A stretch of 64,000 nucleotides of DNA from Camarhynchus parvulus (lineage: Eukaryota > Chordata > Aves > Passeriformes > Thraupidae). A program made the position numbers and the translations under genes. Positions within the stretch are counted from its first letter, which is position 1; each line of letters starts with the position of its first letter. This document shows positions 12,361 through 25,560 of the stretch, piece by piece. Below the pieces are notes generated by a model. It made no database searches. It was not told the origin of the DNA and saw nothing but the letters and a program-made list of their open reading frames with translations. The DNA is taken from assembly GCF_901933205.1 (NCBI RefSeq), contig NC_044596.1, positions 1,676,001-1,740,000 of the forward strand, read 5' to 3'.

Positions 12361-13109
12361 TGGTGTTGTGACGTCCCCAGGACAAGGTGAGAGACAAGAA
12401 TTTGACTCCATGTTCTCAGGAGGCTGATTTATCATGATATGATATTATATTATAATATTAATAGGATAATTGTATTATATTATATTATATTATATTATAT
12501 TATATTATATTATATTATATTATATTATATTATATTATATTATATTATATTATATTATATTATATTATATTATATTATATTATATTATATTATATTATAT
12601 TATATTATATTATATTATATTATATTGTATTATATTGTATTATATTGTATTATATTGTATTATATTGTATTATATTGTATTATATTGTATTATATTGTAT
12701 TATATTATATTGTATTATATTATATTATATTATATTATATTATATTATATTATATTATATTATATTATATTATATTATATTATATTATATTATATTATAC
12801 TAATATTATATTATATTATATTATATTATATTATATTATACTAATATTATATGAAAATATATACTAAAGAAAGAGAAAGGAGACATCAAAAGGCTAGACA
12901 AGAATGAATAATAAAAACCCATGGCTGACTCAGAGAGTCTGACACAGCTGGACTGGGATTGATCATAAATTAAAAACAATTCACACGTTTGGATAAACAA
13001 TCTCCAGACCACATTCCAGAGGAGCAAAACATGGAGAAGCTGAGGCTTCCCATCTTCCCAGGAGAAGAAATCCTGGAAAAGGGATTTTTTGGAAAATATC
13101 ACGGTGACA
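12361..13109 (-). mobile_element. Solo LTR, 390-bp family, split by a TATTA microsatellite
   Basis: The left part (gagacaagaatttgactcca, ggaggctgatttat) and right part (actaaagaaagagaaagg, cagagagtctgacacagctg, gagaagctgaggcttccc, ggaaaatatcacggtgaca) are the two halves of the LTR in reverse orientation. The polyadenylation region and the TATA-like region are pushed apart by about 420 bp of TATAT/TATTA repeat. The left boundary is approximate. Confidence 0.85.
12428..12850. repeat. TATAT (TATTA) pentanucleotide microsatellite
   Basis: About 420 bp of nearly pure tatat-type pentamers with a variant block (tattg) around 12625-12715. It lies inside the LTR, between its TATA-like motif and its polyadenylation signal. 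The open reading frames across it are low-complexity artefacts. Confidence 0.97.
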
Positions 13110-14932
13110 GTCCCCCTCCAGAGCACTGAGGAAGTGCTGTGCACTTGCTCTGGCACGTGCTGGCCCAGCAGGAAGAATGTATTTGAGCATGCTGAAAGAT
13201 GTAAGTCCTATTTCCAGCTCCTCCTTATAATATTTTATTATATATAGGGAGCCCCTGATGTAAGGAAGTTATTGCTATTTAATTCTATTGATTTAGAAGG
13301 TTGAATAATTGTTTTATTAAAAATATATTATATTATTCTATATTATATTAAAGAGATTTTATACTATATTATACTATATAAAAGATATATTTTAAAGAAA
13401 ATCTCATTACTGTCTCTAGACAGTCAGGAACAGTGGGTTTTTTTAATTGGTTAAGGAAAAAAATAATCTTTAGTAGAATTTAATTACTAATTCTCTTTAG
13501 GTAAACTATTTTCTTAACACATTTTACATGTGTAAAAGCAACAGGAGCAGAGAATAGAGATAAGAATTGTTTTCTCTTTTTCTCTCTGCGTTTCTCCAGG
13601 AAAAATCCTCTGAGAGAATGATGTTTCTCTCTGTTCAGAGCATGTGAATGCCACACCTCCCCTGCCACACCTCCCCTCCACTCAGGCACACACACAGGTT
13701 TCCTCCTTTCTCAGTGCCCGTTTAGGACACAGGCACAGTTCCCTGCTGTGCCCACAGAACCATCATTTCTCTTGCCAGAGACACAGAAAATGAGAACTGC
13801 CCAACTTTGGCCCTGCTCCCACTCCTGGAGGACAGAGAGTCCCCTTGCAGTAAAGGAATGAGGTCTCAACCTCCAGCAGCACCAGAGCTGTGAGCATGCC
13901 CTCATGCCTGCCAACAGGGCTTTGGACAAAGCAGCATCTCTGGGCATGGTTTTGGTGTCCCCACAGCAACACAGCCAGCCTAAGGTGACCAAGCCAGCTC
14001 CCAGAGTGAAGCCTGGCCAGGGATGGGATCATCTTGCCAAGGCCAGGAGTACTGAGATGAAGTTCAGCAACTAAAATGAGAAAAGATGTGGTGGAAGAAC
14101 TCAATTCTGTTGCCCAGTCCATCGTTTTTGCTACAGCCCAAATGTTTTGCTGAAATCAAAGTGAAAAATTTCATCTCCCACTCTCTTCCTTTACATAAAA
14201 TATGGGTGAACAAAGTGCTAGTTCCTGGATGCATAGCAGAAACATGACATCTTGGTATTTCTGAGCTGCAGTACCCCAGTGAAAAGGTCAAAAAGCAACA
14301 CCCAAACTACAACGCTAAGCCAAAGGCACAAAGAACTATCTGAATTCCTCTGAACAGTATCACCCAGAAAAAGCCTTCACCTGCGACAGCACTACCAGGG
14401 AGGGATGGGAAGGGGGGCTGAGAGGACAATGGTGTCAGCAAGGATTTGGGGGAGGCCCCCCACCAGGGCAGAGCACAGCTGTGGGATCAGATTGTGATAC
14501 ACACAAAGAGCCATCCCAAACAACTCACCAGGGTCTTGCTACCACCCCCAAACGTCCAGAGTATCACATTGTCCCCAGCCTGACCCCATCCCCACCCCTG
14601 GATGGGCACTGTGCCCCCTCCTGCCACACCAAACCCCCTCCCCTCTCAGCAGTCTGTCCTCCATTGCTCCCCAGCACACAACACACACAACACATCCACT
14701 CCCCCCAGTCCCTTGGCCCAGGCTATCCCTGTCCCACCCTACCAAAGGCCTGACCCACTCCTCAGCCCAGCTTTCCCCAGCCAGCCTTTGCCATGCACCC
14801 TGCAGGGCTCCCTGGGTGCCTCGCTGCCTGATGAGACAGCACAAGCTGAAACAGGCTGTCAGCTCTTCCCAGCAGCCCACCACGCTCACAGGCACACACA
14901 CACTGCTGCCAGCCCCTGCAGCCACAGGATAC
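13110..14932. other. CACNA1S: CACNA1S intron 1, right part
   Basis: Intronic sequence from the LTR to the first coding exon. 13220-13420 is AT-rich with ttatattat runs. 14580-14800 is C-rich, with many short ORFs on both strands. No further exon was recognised. Confidence 0.5.
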
Positions 14933-15093
14933 TTCCACTCCACGATGCTGATGCAGGCCTTCCTCAGGGGGTTCTCCAGGGTGAGGCAGAACAGAGCCCT
15001 GGGTGGTCGAGGAGCTATCGGTGGTACCGGCTTCTTGGACTTCTCCTTCTGCTGCCTCTTCTTCACATCACCCTGGGGAGAAGAGGGCTCCAT
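14933..15093 (-). CDS. CACNA1S: CACNA1S coding exon 1 (cytoplasmic N-terminus)
   Basis: First coding exon of the skeletal-muscle dihydropyridine receptor alpha-1S subunit. The translation begins [15 protein letters not shown], continues through a Lys/Pro-rich stretch, then [20 protein letters not shown] and VEW, and is interrupted after two bases of the next Lys codon by a GTATCC donor. The start Met, the MEPSSPQ opening and the [10 protein letters not shown] block are characteristic of this paralog, so the symbol is secure. The exon contributes 53 complete codons. Its frame joins coding exon 2 about 5.8 kb away without adjustment. The 5' UTR and promoter should lie to the right, towards the VNTR at 15.44-16.17 kb. 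No TATA box was obvious. Confidence 0.97.
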
Positions 15094-15439
15094 GGTGTTG
15101 CTCCCCTAGCTGTCTGTTCCCCTCCTGCCCTGCAGTGGAGCCCCCCTTCCCCAGGTCCCAGCCAGCTGGAGCTCCTCTGGCTCTGTCCCCTCCGCGCAGC
15201 AGGGGAGGTGCTGGGGGAGTGGGGGCTGGAGCCTGCACTCGCATGTACAAACACACAAAGCATGAGTTTAAATTTAGATCCCAGCATGGCTCTGGGTGCT
15301 GTCCCAGCTCCTGAGGGCCCCTGCAGCTGTTCCCTCTTTACCCAGCACATGGGGAGTTGGGCGAGTGCTTGGCGTGCCACGGGCTGGGCTGGGGGTGGGA
15401 CAGGCTGTCCGGGCTGGCTACTGTCTCCGACAGAGCAGC

Positions 15440-16170
15440 ACCCCGTGTCCCAGGCCAGCTCTGTCCTCAGTCCCCACCTGCACTGTGTCCCAGGTCAGCT
15501 CTGTCCCCAGGTCAGCTCTGTGCCCAGGTCCCCACCTGCACCGTGTCCCAGGCCAGCTCTGTGCCCAGGTCCCCACCTGCATCCTGTCTCGGGCCAGCTC
15601 TGTCCTCAGGTCCCCACCTGCACCGTGTCCCAGCTCAGCTCTGTCTGCAGGTCCCCACCATGTCCTGGCTCAGCTCTGTTCCCAGGTCCCCACCTGCACC
15701 ATGTCCCCAGGTCAGCTCTGTCCCCAGGTCGGTTCTGTCCCCAAGTCCCCACCTGCACCGTGTCCCGGGCCAGTTCTGTCCCCAGGTCCCCACCTGCACC
15801 GTGTCCCTGATCAGCTCTGTCTGCAGGTCCCCACCATGTCCTGGCTCAGCTCTGTTCCCAGGTCCCCACCTGCACCGTGTCCCGGGCCAGTTCTGTCCCC
15901 AGGTCCCCACCTGCACCGTGTCCCTGATCAGCTCTGCCCCAGATCCCCACCATGTCCCGGCTCAGCTCTGTCCCCAGGTCCCCACCTGCACCATGTCCCC
16001 AGGTCAGTTCTGTCCCCAGGTCCCCACCTGCACCGTGTCCTAGCTCAGTTCTGCCCCAGATCCCCACCATGTCCTGGCTCAGTTCTGTCCCCAGGTCCCC
16101 ACCTGCACCCTGTCCCCGGCCAGCTCTGTCCCCAGGTCGGTTCTGTCCCCAGGTCCCCACCCGCACCGGG
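15440..16170. repeat. GC-rich VNTR upstream of CACNA1S
   Basis: A minisatellite of degenerate units combining 'caggtccccacctgcaccgt', 'gtcccgggccagctctgt' and 'cagatccccaccatgtcc', in irregular higher-order order over about 730 bp. It lies 350-1080 bp upstream of the CACNA1S start codon. All the long plus- and minus-strand ORFs here result from the repeat. Confidence 0.93.
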
Positions 16171-16700
16171 AAGCAGCCGGGCTGCCCGGGGCAATGTGCA
16201 TTTGCTGAATCACATCCTGCAGGGTGAGATGGAGAAGCCAGCTCTGGCCAGCTCCCAGGGACAGTTTCCCCCCTCATCCCATCAGCCCCTCCTCTGCAGG
16301 ATTTCACCTGTGCACACCTGGACCATGGGATACTGGGGCTGTAGGGCCTTCGAGGCTGGGTCCATTTCACTTAGGACACCCCAATCTCAGAGCTCCAGGG
16401 AATCATGGTGAGCCCAAAAAGTGCTCAGGCTTGTGATACATGGTCTCCTCAAGCCAGGTCTCATAAGCTCTTGGAGATCTATATCACACTCAAGATAGCT
16501 CAGCTACCTTAGAAGGCATAAAATCAGCAGGATGGCTTCTGTGGCAGTGTTGGAAACAGAAAAGTTTAAATAAAAGGCAAAATAACAAAACTCTTTATAG
16601 AGAAAAACCAAGACAGGTGCAAGAAGTTCTTGCTCCTGGTAAAACACCTCACAAAAGTTATTAGTTCCTTTGTTGTCTTCTTCTTCTGGTAGATTGTTTA
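16171..16700. other. Intergenic spacer
   Basis: Between the CACNA1S upstream VNTR and the repeat-rich DNA from 16.7 kb. No gene was recognised. The part nearest the VNTR may contain CACNA1S upstream sequence. Confidence 0.4.
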
Positions 16701-16703
16701 GGT

Positions 16704-17640
16704 GGGATTTTTTAGCTCCTGTCCAATTGGCTATCCTTAAGTTTGAGGTGAAGTCCCCAAAGTCTTGTGAGGTGTCCTTTTTACCTAATTGAAGAAACAA
16801 ACTTCTAGACTTTTTTTCCTTTTTAAAGAGACAAAAGATAGTTTTGTCACTCTGTAAACAAAAGGCACATTCCTATAGGCTTGCTTTTCTGGAGGCACAG
16901 AGGAAACCCTTGGCTGGCACTGGTCACTTAAACAACCACTTGCTCAGCCTTACCAAAGTAAATCCTGCATGCAGGGTGTGGAGGATGTCTGGGGATGCAG
17001 GAACCCAACCAGCCTGGTGATGCCTTGTGAAGGCTGACCTGGAATAGAGAATCCCTAAAGAATAAAGTAGAGATTTATTAAGAGGTCTCAAATTGATCCA
17101 CCTTGGACAGCACAACCCAAAGTGGCCACAAAACGGATGACAGGTCGTGGGGTCTCTCACTTTTATAAATTCTGCTCCATTTGCATGTTGGAGTTAATTG
17201 TCCAGTTACAGCTCCAGCCCACAAAGTCCCATCCTTCTTGTTTTTCTCTCTTCATTCCACATTGTTTATGCTCTTGGGCCTGAGATCTGCATCAGCTGTC
17301 CTTGGGTCCCCAGCTAGAGAAGGAATTGTTTTGTCTCCCTGCTCTGTGAGGATAGCTCACCATCCCCTAATGTGAAGCCTAGACTTACACACTAAAGCAG
17401 AATAGAATCTGAAAAATAGAAAATCTAAAACCTGAGGCATCACTAGGCTGGACTGTGTTCTGCCAAGCCCTGCCAAGCCTTTCGTTGACCAAGTGACAGA
17501 CCTATCTTTTGTCTCTTTTAAAAGGAAAAAAGCCAAGAAGTTTGTTTCATCAATTAGGTAAAAAGACACCTCACAAGACTTTGGGGACTTCACCTCAAAC
17601 TTAAGGATAGCCAATTGGACAGGAGCTAAAAAGCTCTGCC
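16704..17640. repeat. Inverted repeat with about 100-bp arms and 740-bp spacer
   Basis: The left arm (about 16704-16800, ttttagctcctgtccaattg ... acctaattgaagaaac) reappears in reverse complement at about 17541-17635 (catcaattaggtaaaaagac ... ggacaggagctaaaaag). Both arms look like ends of one retroviral family. The spacer contains an AT-rich piece with taaagtagagatttattaag, resembling an LTR polyadenylation region. It could be two LTR copies inserted in opposite orientation. Confidence 0.75.
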
Positions 17641-18065
17641 TAAACAATCTGTAAAGATTATCTCATCCTAATCCACCTGCCGTTTTATCCTAACCTGCCC
17701 CGGCCAAGAGCAGCTTCCACTAGGGTTAAATCAGTAATCTGCCCCTTCTACAGCACTCTGCTGTGCAAATCAGAGTGAAATCATTTCTGCTGCGGGGTCC
17801 AGCCCTGTTTCCATGTGAGGCAGATCCCTCTTCTCACTCAGCCGTCATTTTCTCCTAAACCCCAAATGCAAGCCAGGAGCCCTATTCCCCTGCTGCCGGC
17901 GCAGAGGGGCCTGTGCAGGGACCGCAAGGCCGCGGGGCCCATCTAGCGGGGATCTGCAGGACGAACATGTGCCTGGGACACCCTGGGAACCCAAAGGAAG
18001 GGCGGCCGGGCTGGGCAGGGCATCCCCGCAGCTCCCTGGGCTCGCAGAGCCCTGAGCCGCCCTGA

Positions 18066-18545
18066 GCCCCGCCGGGAGCTGTTGGCACGTGTCGGATGAA
18101 CCCCTTTTCTGACCCACAGATGGGGTAACTGAGAGGCGTTTTAAAAGCTTTTATTCTATTTTCAGTCTCATGACAAGGGTAAGACAATACAGATGTTATA
18201 ATTCACACCATCACAATCAGAAGCCAATTATTTCCTAATTACAATTCATTATAAGCGTTTCTTGGTTTATCAGCTTTTGCCACACTATTCTGCAAATGCC
18301 TTAAAGCCAATCATCTAAAATTATCCCTTGTGGGTCCCACTACAATGCATCTTTCATAGTTCTATTTCTCCAAAGTATCCAGTCTTATTTGTAAGGCCAT
18401 CCCTTGAAACTTGTTTCTAGTTCCATTTCTCTCTCAGCAATGTCTGTCCTATTCCATGGCATTTCTCAGTCAGCATTTCTCATCTCAAGGTTTGCATACA
18501 GGTGCACACTGTGTGAGCCTTCTGTCAGGTTTTCTAATTTCTAAT
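18066..18545 (-). mobile_element. LTR, second family (copies at 54.0 and 59.5 kb)
   Basis: Shares long blocks with 54035-54420 and, in reverse complement, with 59515-59870: ttctgacccacagatggg, tttattctattttcagtctc, gacaatacagatgtta, cacaatcagaagccaattat, tgtgggtcccactacaatgc. GC-rich DNA of unknown nature lies immediately left of it (17870-18065). Confidence 0.8.
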
Positions 18546-18804
18546 TGGCACAGGGCACCAAACCCAACCCAGCACAGCTCCAGCACCCATGGGACAGCGC
18601 TCTGCCCGTCAGAGCTGCTCCCTACCTGCCCAGCAGCGAGACACTCCTTCTTCGTGGAACCCCCTCACAGCCGCTCTCCTCTTCCTCACACACTTCTGGG
18701 CCTGCACATTCTTCTCCCGCTCCATCACGGCACCAGCACGGCCTGGGGAGGGTCCCAGAGAGGTGGGCTGGGATGGGGGTGTAATAGGTGAGGAATGCCA
18801 TGGG

Positions 18805-19200
18805 TGACTCTCACAATTAAAGGCAAATATTATGTAAATATGTTAAAAGAAGTTTTATAGTTATGTTTTACACCCCCCTTGTGTTGTTATCAGGGAGTGA
18901 CCTGGGTTTGGGACATTTGGGAGGGTTGGCTCGTTACTATGGCAACAGCTGACTTCCAATCAAGATTTATGGAGGTGATCTCCATCACTGGACAGCAAAG
19001 AAGGATGGAACAGATGGACAGAACTTTGGGAGTGGCTAAAGAGTTAAAAGGTGAATCCTCCATTGTGTGGGTGAGCACATGATGGGAAAAAATCCTTTGA
19101 TCCCAGTGCTGTAATATTTTCTCTATCCAGTCTTCTGTTGTATTTTTGATAAGGTCTTAATAAACCTTTTAAATGTTTTGGAAGTGAGTATCCTTTCTCA
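18805..19200 (+). mobile_element. Solo LTR, third family, with 6-bp TSD
   Basis: A 396-bp TGACTCTCACAATT...TCCTTTCTCA sequence flanked by the perfect direct repeat CATGGG (18799-18804 and 19201-19206). A second copy in the same orientation lies at 49222-49630. It contains a cttaataaac polyadenylation-type region near the 3' end. The six-base duplication suggests ERVK-type integration. Confidence 0.85.
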
Positions 19201-19206
19201 CATGGG

Positions 19207-19800
19207 TATGTCCATGTGTCTGTACATGCATACACGTGTGTATAGTTGTGTCTGCCCACTGGTGTCACCAGTGAATGGTTTGAGCACTCAAAGGTACCAT
19301 CAAAAATCAGATTTTAATACAAATTTATGAAAGTGCAACTTAAGGGAGGTGAATTATGATGTTCAGCCTGTTGCTGGCTACGTGGCTGAAGTATGCATAG
19401 GAAAAAGAGACTGGAATCCATTTAGGATTATTTACATGGAGGAGATTTTACATTTACTGAGGATGCAAAAGAGTCAGTGTACAAAAAAGATAATGGTGAA
19501 AAAGGGTTTAGCAGCAGTCAATCATGGACTGATTTAACAATTAAACATTCAATAGCATTTGCTACATTTTAACAGTGACTTAGTAAAAGACCCATGATAA
19601 AAGCATTCATAGCAGAATCAAGTCACACACATTCAGAGATGTGTACATCTGTACTGATCTGTGCAGAGAAACCTGCCAAAAATTCCCCTTAGGTTCAGTG
19701 AAAATTCCCCTTAGGTTCAGTGAAATATGTCACATCCCTCAAATGATGTGATTCTCAAAGGGGAGGGATTGCACCTTGAGGGGTGTCAGGGATGGGGGAT
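19207..19800. other. Intergenic spacer with a short tandem duplication
   Basis: AT-rich intergenic sequence. Near 19680-19725 the unit aattccccttaggttcagtg occurs twice in tandem. No gene was recognised. Confidence 0.4.
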
Positions 19801-20110
19801 TGATAAAGGAACAAAAGAATGAAGAACAAATCAGCATTTAAGGCAAAGAGATCAACAACCAATAGGAGATCAAATACTAAGAATTGTGTCATTTAAGACC
19901 AATGAGCGAGGATTTCTTTGGGGCTTTGTGTGTATAAATAGGTGAAAATCTGCTAAAGAAGCATGAATTTCACTGCACAACCCAGGCACGTGTGGATGAA
20001 ATAATTTCTGTTACACATCTTGGCCAGGATAAAGTAATGCCTAAATTCTCTTTCCTATCACATCTTTCCTATCAATTCTAAGTTTTCATCCTGGCCATAA
20101 CCCAGGTTGG
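19800..20110 (+). mobile_element. LTR remnant, fourth family (related copy at 34.93-35.22 kb)
   Basis: Shares with 34930-35220 the order aaagagatc..aacaa, aaatactaagaattgtg, gaccaatgag, tgtataaataggtgaaaatc, gcacaacccaggc, gtggatgaaataatttctgt and tggccag. TATA-like and polyadenylation-like motifs are present. The ends were not defined. Confidence 0.65.
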
Positions 20111-20215
20111 GAACAATGGTACCATTCTACTCAAGTTAGAACTCAGGTAAATGATTTACCAAGGCTAACAGGGATAACTGTTAGCAGTTATCCTTTGTTA
20201 TCCTTTGTTATCCGT

Positions 20216-20560
20216 CTTGGTTGGTCACTGAAGACTCCTGCTGCTGGAACCCTGGATGCTGAGAATTTCAGACTTTCTGTGCTGACAGGCACTGACCCCC
20301 AAGAGAACACTGCATTGACCTGAGGCTGTGGAGAAGCTTCCAAAATGGAATGACAGAACTGGGATTGTGGGTGTGGAGTTTGAATAGAAGTGTGTGATAT
20401 CACAGGGTGGGAAAATTAGAGTTTAAGGTCTTGGATTATAGTAATATAGATAAAGCAAGATGGAGGTTTTAGGACAGAGGCTGCTCCTTCTTCTTCACCT
20501 TCTTCTCCATGGGTTTGGGTGGTTTCGTGTAATTGGATAATGTCCATTCTTATCACGTAG
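20216..20560 (+). mobile_element. LTR element fragment, inverted relative to 7.4-7.7 kb
   Basis: Reverse complement of the 7425-7695 block: ttcagactttctgtgctgac, gaggctgtggagaagcttcc, agaagtgtgtgatatcacag, ctgctccttcttcttcacct. The two copies flank the CACNA1S 5' end in opposite orientation, about 12.5 kb apart. Confidence 0.7.
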
Positions 20561-21724
20561 CCTGTTACTGCTTGTTGCCCGACATTGGCTTTGTACACAA
20601 AATGCTGTGGTTTTAATTTCCTTTAGCATGAATTATTGGATAACACATATCACACTAAGGGAGATGGGGTTGAGGTCCTGTTCCCAGTGAGGCTGGGTGT
20701 TGGAAAGGTCCCAGTTCTTGAAAACAAAGTCTCACCCACGGTAAGGAGAAGCAGTGCAGGACAAAATTTGCACAGAGGCAGCAAATCCTCTGGGCAGCAA
20801 CAGTCCAGCACCAAAACCTCACCTGTCTCCAACTGTGATCCCAAGAGAGAGCAGGAGAGAGCTGAGCTTCACCCTGATCCCCCAGCCAAAATCTCACAGC
20901 ATCTCTGCCCTTCCCAAGAGAAACCCCCCAGCTAAGAGACTGCAAACTGCACCCCTTCCCTGGCCTCTTTGTCCACATCTTTTGTTTCTCTAATATCTTT
21001 GTCTCGGTTTGAGAGTTTCCCCAGGACAATCTGTGCTCCCATCTCTTAGGCAACAAATGGGAGAAAAATTCCATGAGAGAAAGGAAATAAAAAGGAAAAA
21101 TCCTAACCTCCAACATTGGGGAAAAGGGGAAGAGGGACTTCAGGCAAGGCTTACTTTGAGCTTTTTTTTTAAGATGCAGCCATCTAAGCAAACATGCCTT
21201 TAATGGTTGGTTTATACATTCACACAAGACACGAGTTTAAGCATCCCTTTATTTCATAAGCACCAAAGAAGTCATGGCTCCCCTAGCAGCAGCAGAAAGC
21301 ACATGAAGCAGTAAACATGTTTTTTCAGTGTTAGCACCTTTCATTCATGCACTGTTTCTGAATCCACCTTTCAATTGGAAAAAGGACTTGTAAACTAAAC
21401 AGCAAAACATTTCCCTTCCCTAACAGCCTTTCCAATCCATCATTTCCTCACAGAGTGCTGCCTGCACTCTAGGCTGTGTTTGATTGACTTCCTCAAAGAG
21501 TGATAAGAAATGCTGTATTCCCTCAGGCCAGATGCCCAAATGTTTCAGTGCCCTGTCCCTCATACCAGCCAGGGGCAGATGCTCAGATAAATTTAAGGAG
21601 CAATGTCATGTTTCAGCATAGTTTTCTCTCTCTGTCAATGATCTGTCTTAATCAGTGACTGTCTTGGTCATAAAGCAACATAAATCTGCACATCTTACAC
21701 AATGTTCATGAAATTTTTGTATTT
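20561..21724. other. Spacer left of the duplicated lysozyme block
   Basis: Intergenic. At 21600-21660 and elsewhere it is AT-rich. No coding sequence was recognised. It is present once only: the duplicated segment starts at about 21725, so this DNA is outside the duplication. Confidence 0.5.
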
Positions 21725-21941
21725 CCTCACTACAGACACTCCAATAAGAATGGGCAAAAAAATTAAGGGGAAGGAGGAGAGGAGGAAGGGAGAGGTGAAG
21801 GCAAACAGAGAAAGAAAAAAAAAGAAGAGAGGAACCCTAAATGTTGCAAAGCCCTGTTAGGGCAACAAAATCTTGAGTCACAATTGTGCAAATAAATCGA
21901 GGCTGAAACTCCATCTGTAGTGGCTTGTTGCAACACCTGTT

Positions 21942-21947
21942 TTTATT
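21942..21947 (-). promoter_or_regulatory. Candidate polyadenylation signal of lysozyme gene 1
   Basis: AATAAA on the minus strand, about 200 bp past the stop codon, in the context gcttAATAAAaacagg. It is conserved in copy 2 at 30665-30670. The cleavage site was not determined. Confidence 0.55.
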
Positions 21948-22148
21948 AAGCTGTGAACTGTAAGTTCTCTGTTTGCATTGCATCAGACTGAAGGCCTTCA
22001 GAGTTAGCACTAGCCAGTACCCACTCTATCTTAATAAAATACTGCTTTTAATTCCCCACACCCATGCATTTCCCTGGCCTCCTCTCCAAACGTTGTCATT
22101 CTCCATCTCTGGTGGTCCCGAGGAAACAATCAACACCTGTGCAGCGAT

Positions 22149-23696
<1,548 letters not shown>

Positions 23697-25340
23697 CGCG
23701 GCTCCCAGGGAGAGGATCAGCTGGTTGAGCAAGCATATCTGGGAAGTATGGGCAGTCTTTACAGTAACAAGCCATAAGGAAGTGGGCCAAACTCCAAAAC
23801 AAACTCCAAAGCAACTCCAAAATTCCTGGAAGGTGCCAGTACCTATTTCACTGGTCCTTCATGGCAGGGGCATATGTTTTCCCCAGACACCCCAGCAATC
23901 CTTGGTTGGATATTATTCCAAACATCACGGCTCTGGTTCCCTGTGTGAAGTGTCATGGTTTAACACCAGCAGTCTGATAAGTCATTCCGTGTCTCCCACC
24001 CTGGTGGGATGGGAAACGTAAAAGTTAAAAAGCTTTTGGGTTGAGATACAGGCAGATTAAGTGGGGAAATAAAAAGCCACACATGCAAGAAAAGCAAAAT
24101 AAAGAGGAAACGCACTCCTTCTCATCAGTGGGGAGATGTTCAGCCACCTCAGGGAAACCAGGCTCCACCACATTAGCAGTGGTTCAGGAAGACAAACTCC
24201 ATCACTCCCAAACGTCCTCCTCCTTCTTTCCTTCTCCCCTCAGGTTTATACTTCGAGCAGGACACTACACATGATCTGGGATATGCTGTGGTCAGTGGGG
24301 GCAGCTGTCTTGGCTGCATCCCCAGCATGGTCTAGGAATAATATTCCCAATTTAGTACTCCCATTAAAAATCTACAAGCTGCTCCCCTCACCTTCTCCAA
24401 TCCCAGGCTGAGATAAAAAGAATTTACTGGGAATGGCAATGAGTTAAGAATCAACCATGAAAAATGTCCTTGAATAGAACCTCCTGTGAAGGAGGTGAAG
24501 AAGAGGTAACCAACTTTATGTTCTTAATTCATCTTCCTACTATCCCTTGTAAAATATTTCTGAACAATAAACTACATACGGCAGAAAGAAATCTGATTTA
24601 TTATGTTTTTGTTTGCATGGATGGTATATTACAAGCCGTGGCTGATCACTGGACATTAACTTCATTGGTCACTACCTCAAGATTGTCACTACCTCAAGTG
24701 GTCACTACCACTACATTGGCTGCCTTTGACATCAGTTTTCTTTCTCCTACTGTATGCATCAAAAAGCTCAAGAAAATAAGGATAAGAAAATGTGAAAATA
24801 AGGATAAGAAAATGTAAAAATAAGAAGAGGCAATGGTTATCAAAGACATAAAGCTAAGAAGATACGGCACAGCTGAGTAGCAGGAGTCTCTCATATTGTT
24901 GTGTCTGATGAAGAAATAGCAAAAAGATGACCGTGCTGGGTGTGGCTGAGGTGATTTCCTTCCCAAGCTGGCATGGGGCTGTATTTTGGATTTGTGCTGA
25001 ATGCAGGGGATGATAATGGAGATGTTTTTTGTTAGTGCTGAGCAGTGCTCAGCACAGAGCCAAGGCCTTTCTGCTTTTCATACTGCCAGGCTGGCAAGGG
25101 GGGCTGGGGGTGTGTGTGGGGAGCTGGGAGGAGACACAGCTGGACAGATGACCCAAAGTGACAAAGGCATGTCCAGGCCATGTGACATCATGCTCTGTAC
25201 ATAAAGTGGGGGCAGAAGGAAGGAGGGGAGGGATGTTTGGAGTGATGGTGTTTGTCTTCCCCAAGTCACTGCTTCGTGTCCTGGAACCCCCTGCTCTCCA
25301 TGGGATGGCTGAACCCATGGGAACCTGCAGGCTGAACCCA

Positions 25341-25560
25341 CCCAGGATGTGAACCACCTGCAGTCGGGTGGGTTTGGTGTGAAGGAGATAGGCTAGTGAT
25401 GCTGAAGGAATACACTCTGCTGGTGAGAGGCCTTCCCCACCCCTGAAGAGGGAGAGAGGCTTCCACAGTGCAGCAGCAGCAGAACCCACAGAGATGTTAC
25501 AACTGTCCAGGCTCCAGCTGAATTGCCAGCAGCAATCACAGCCAGCAGCAGTTGCCCTGT
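25341..25560. other. Unique segment at the junction between duplication copy 1 and the retrovirus
   Basis: Sequence that follows the end of duplicated block 1. It matches neither the lysozyme flank nor an LTR of the family at 29.8 kb, so a 5' LTR is not visible where one would be expected. Confidence 0.45.

Noticed and set aside
12439..12867. ORFs of 124-142 residues rich in Tyr, Ile, Leu
   Set aside because: They are produced by the TATAT pentamer, which has no stop in the reading frames concerned. No coding signal.
14602..16411. Plus-strand ORFs of 371-402 residues
   Set aside because: They span the VNTR and the antisense of CACNA1S exon 1; repetitive Cys/Pro/Ser composition.
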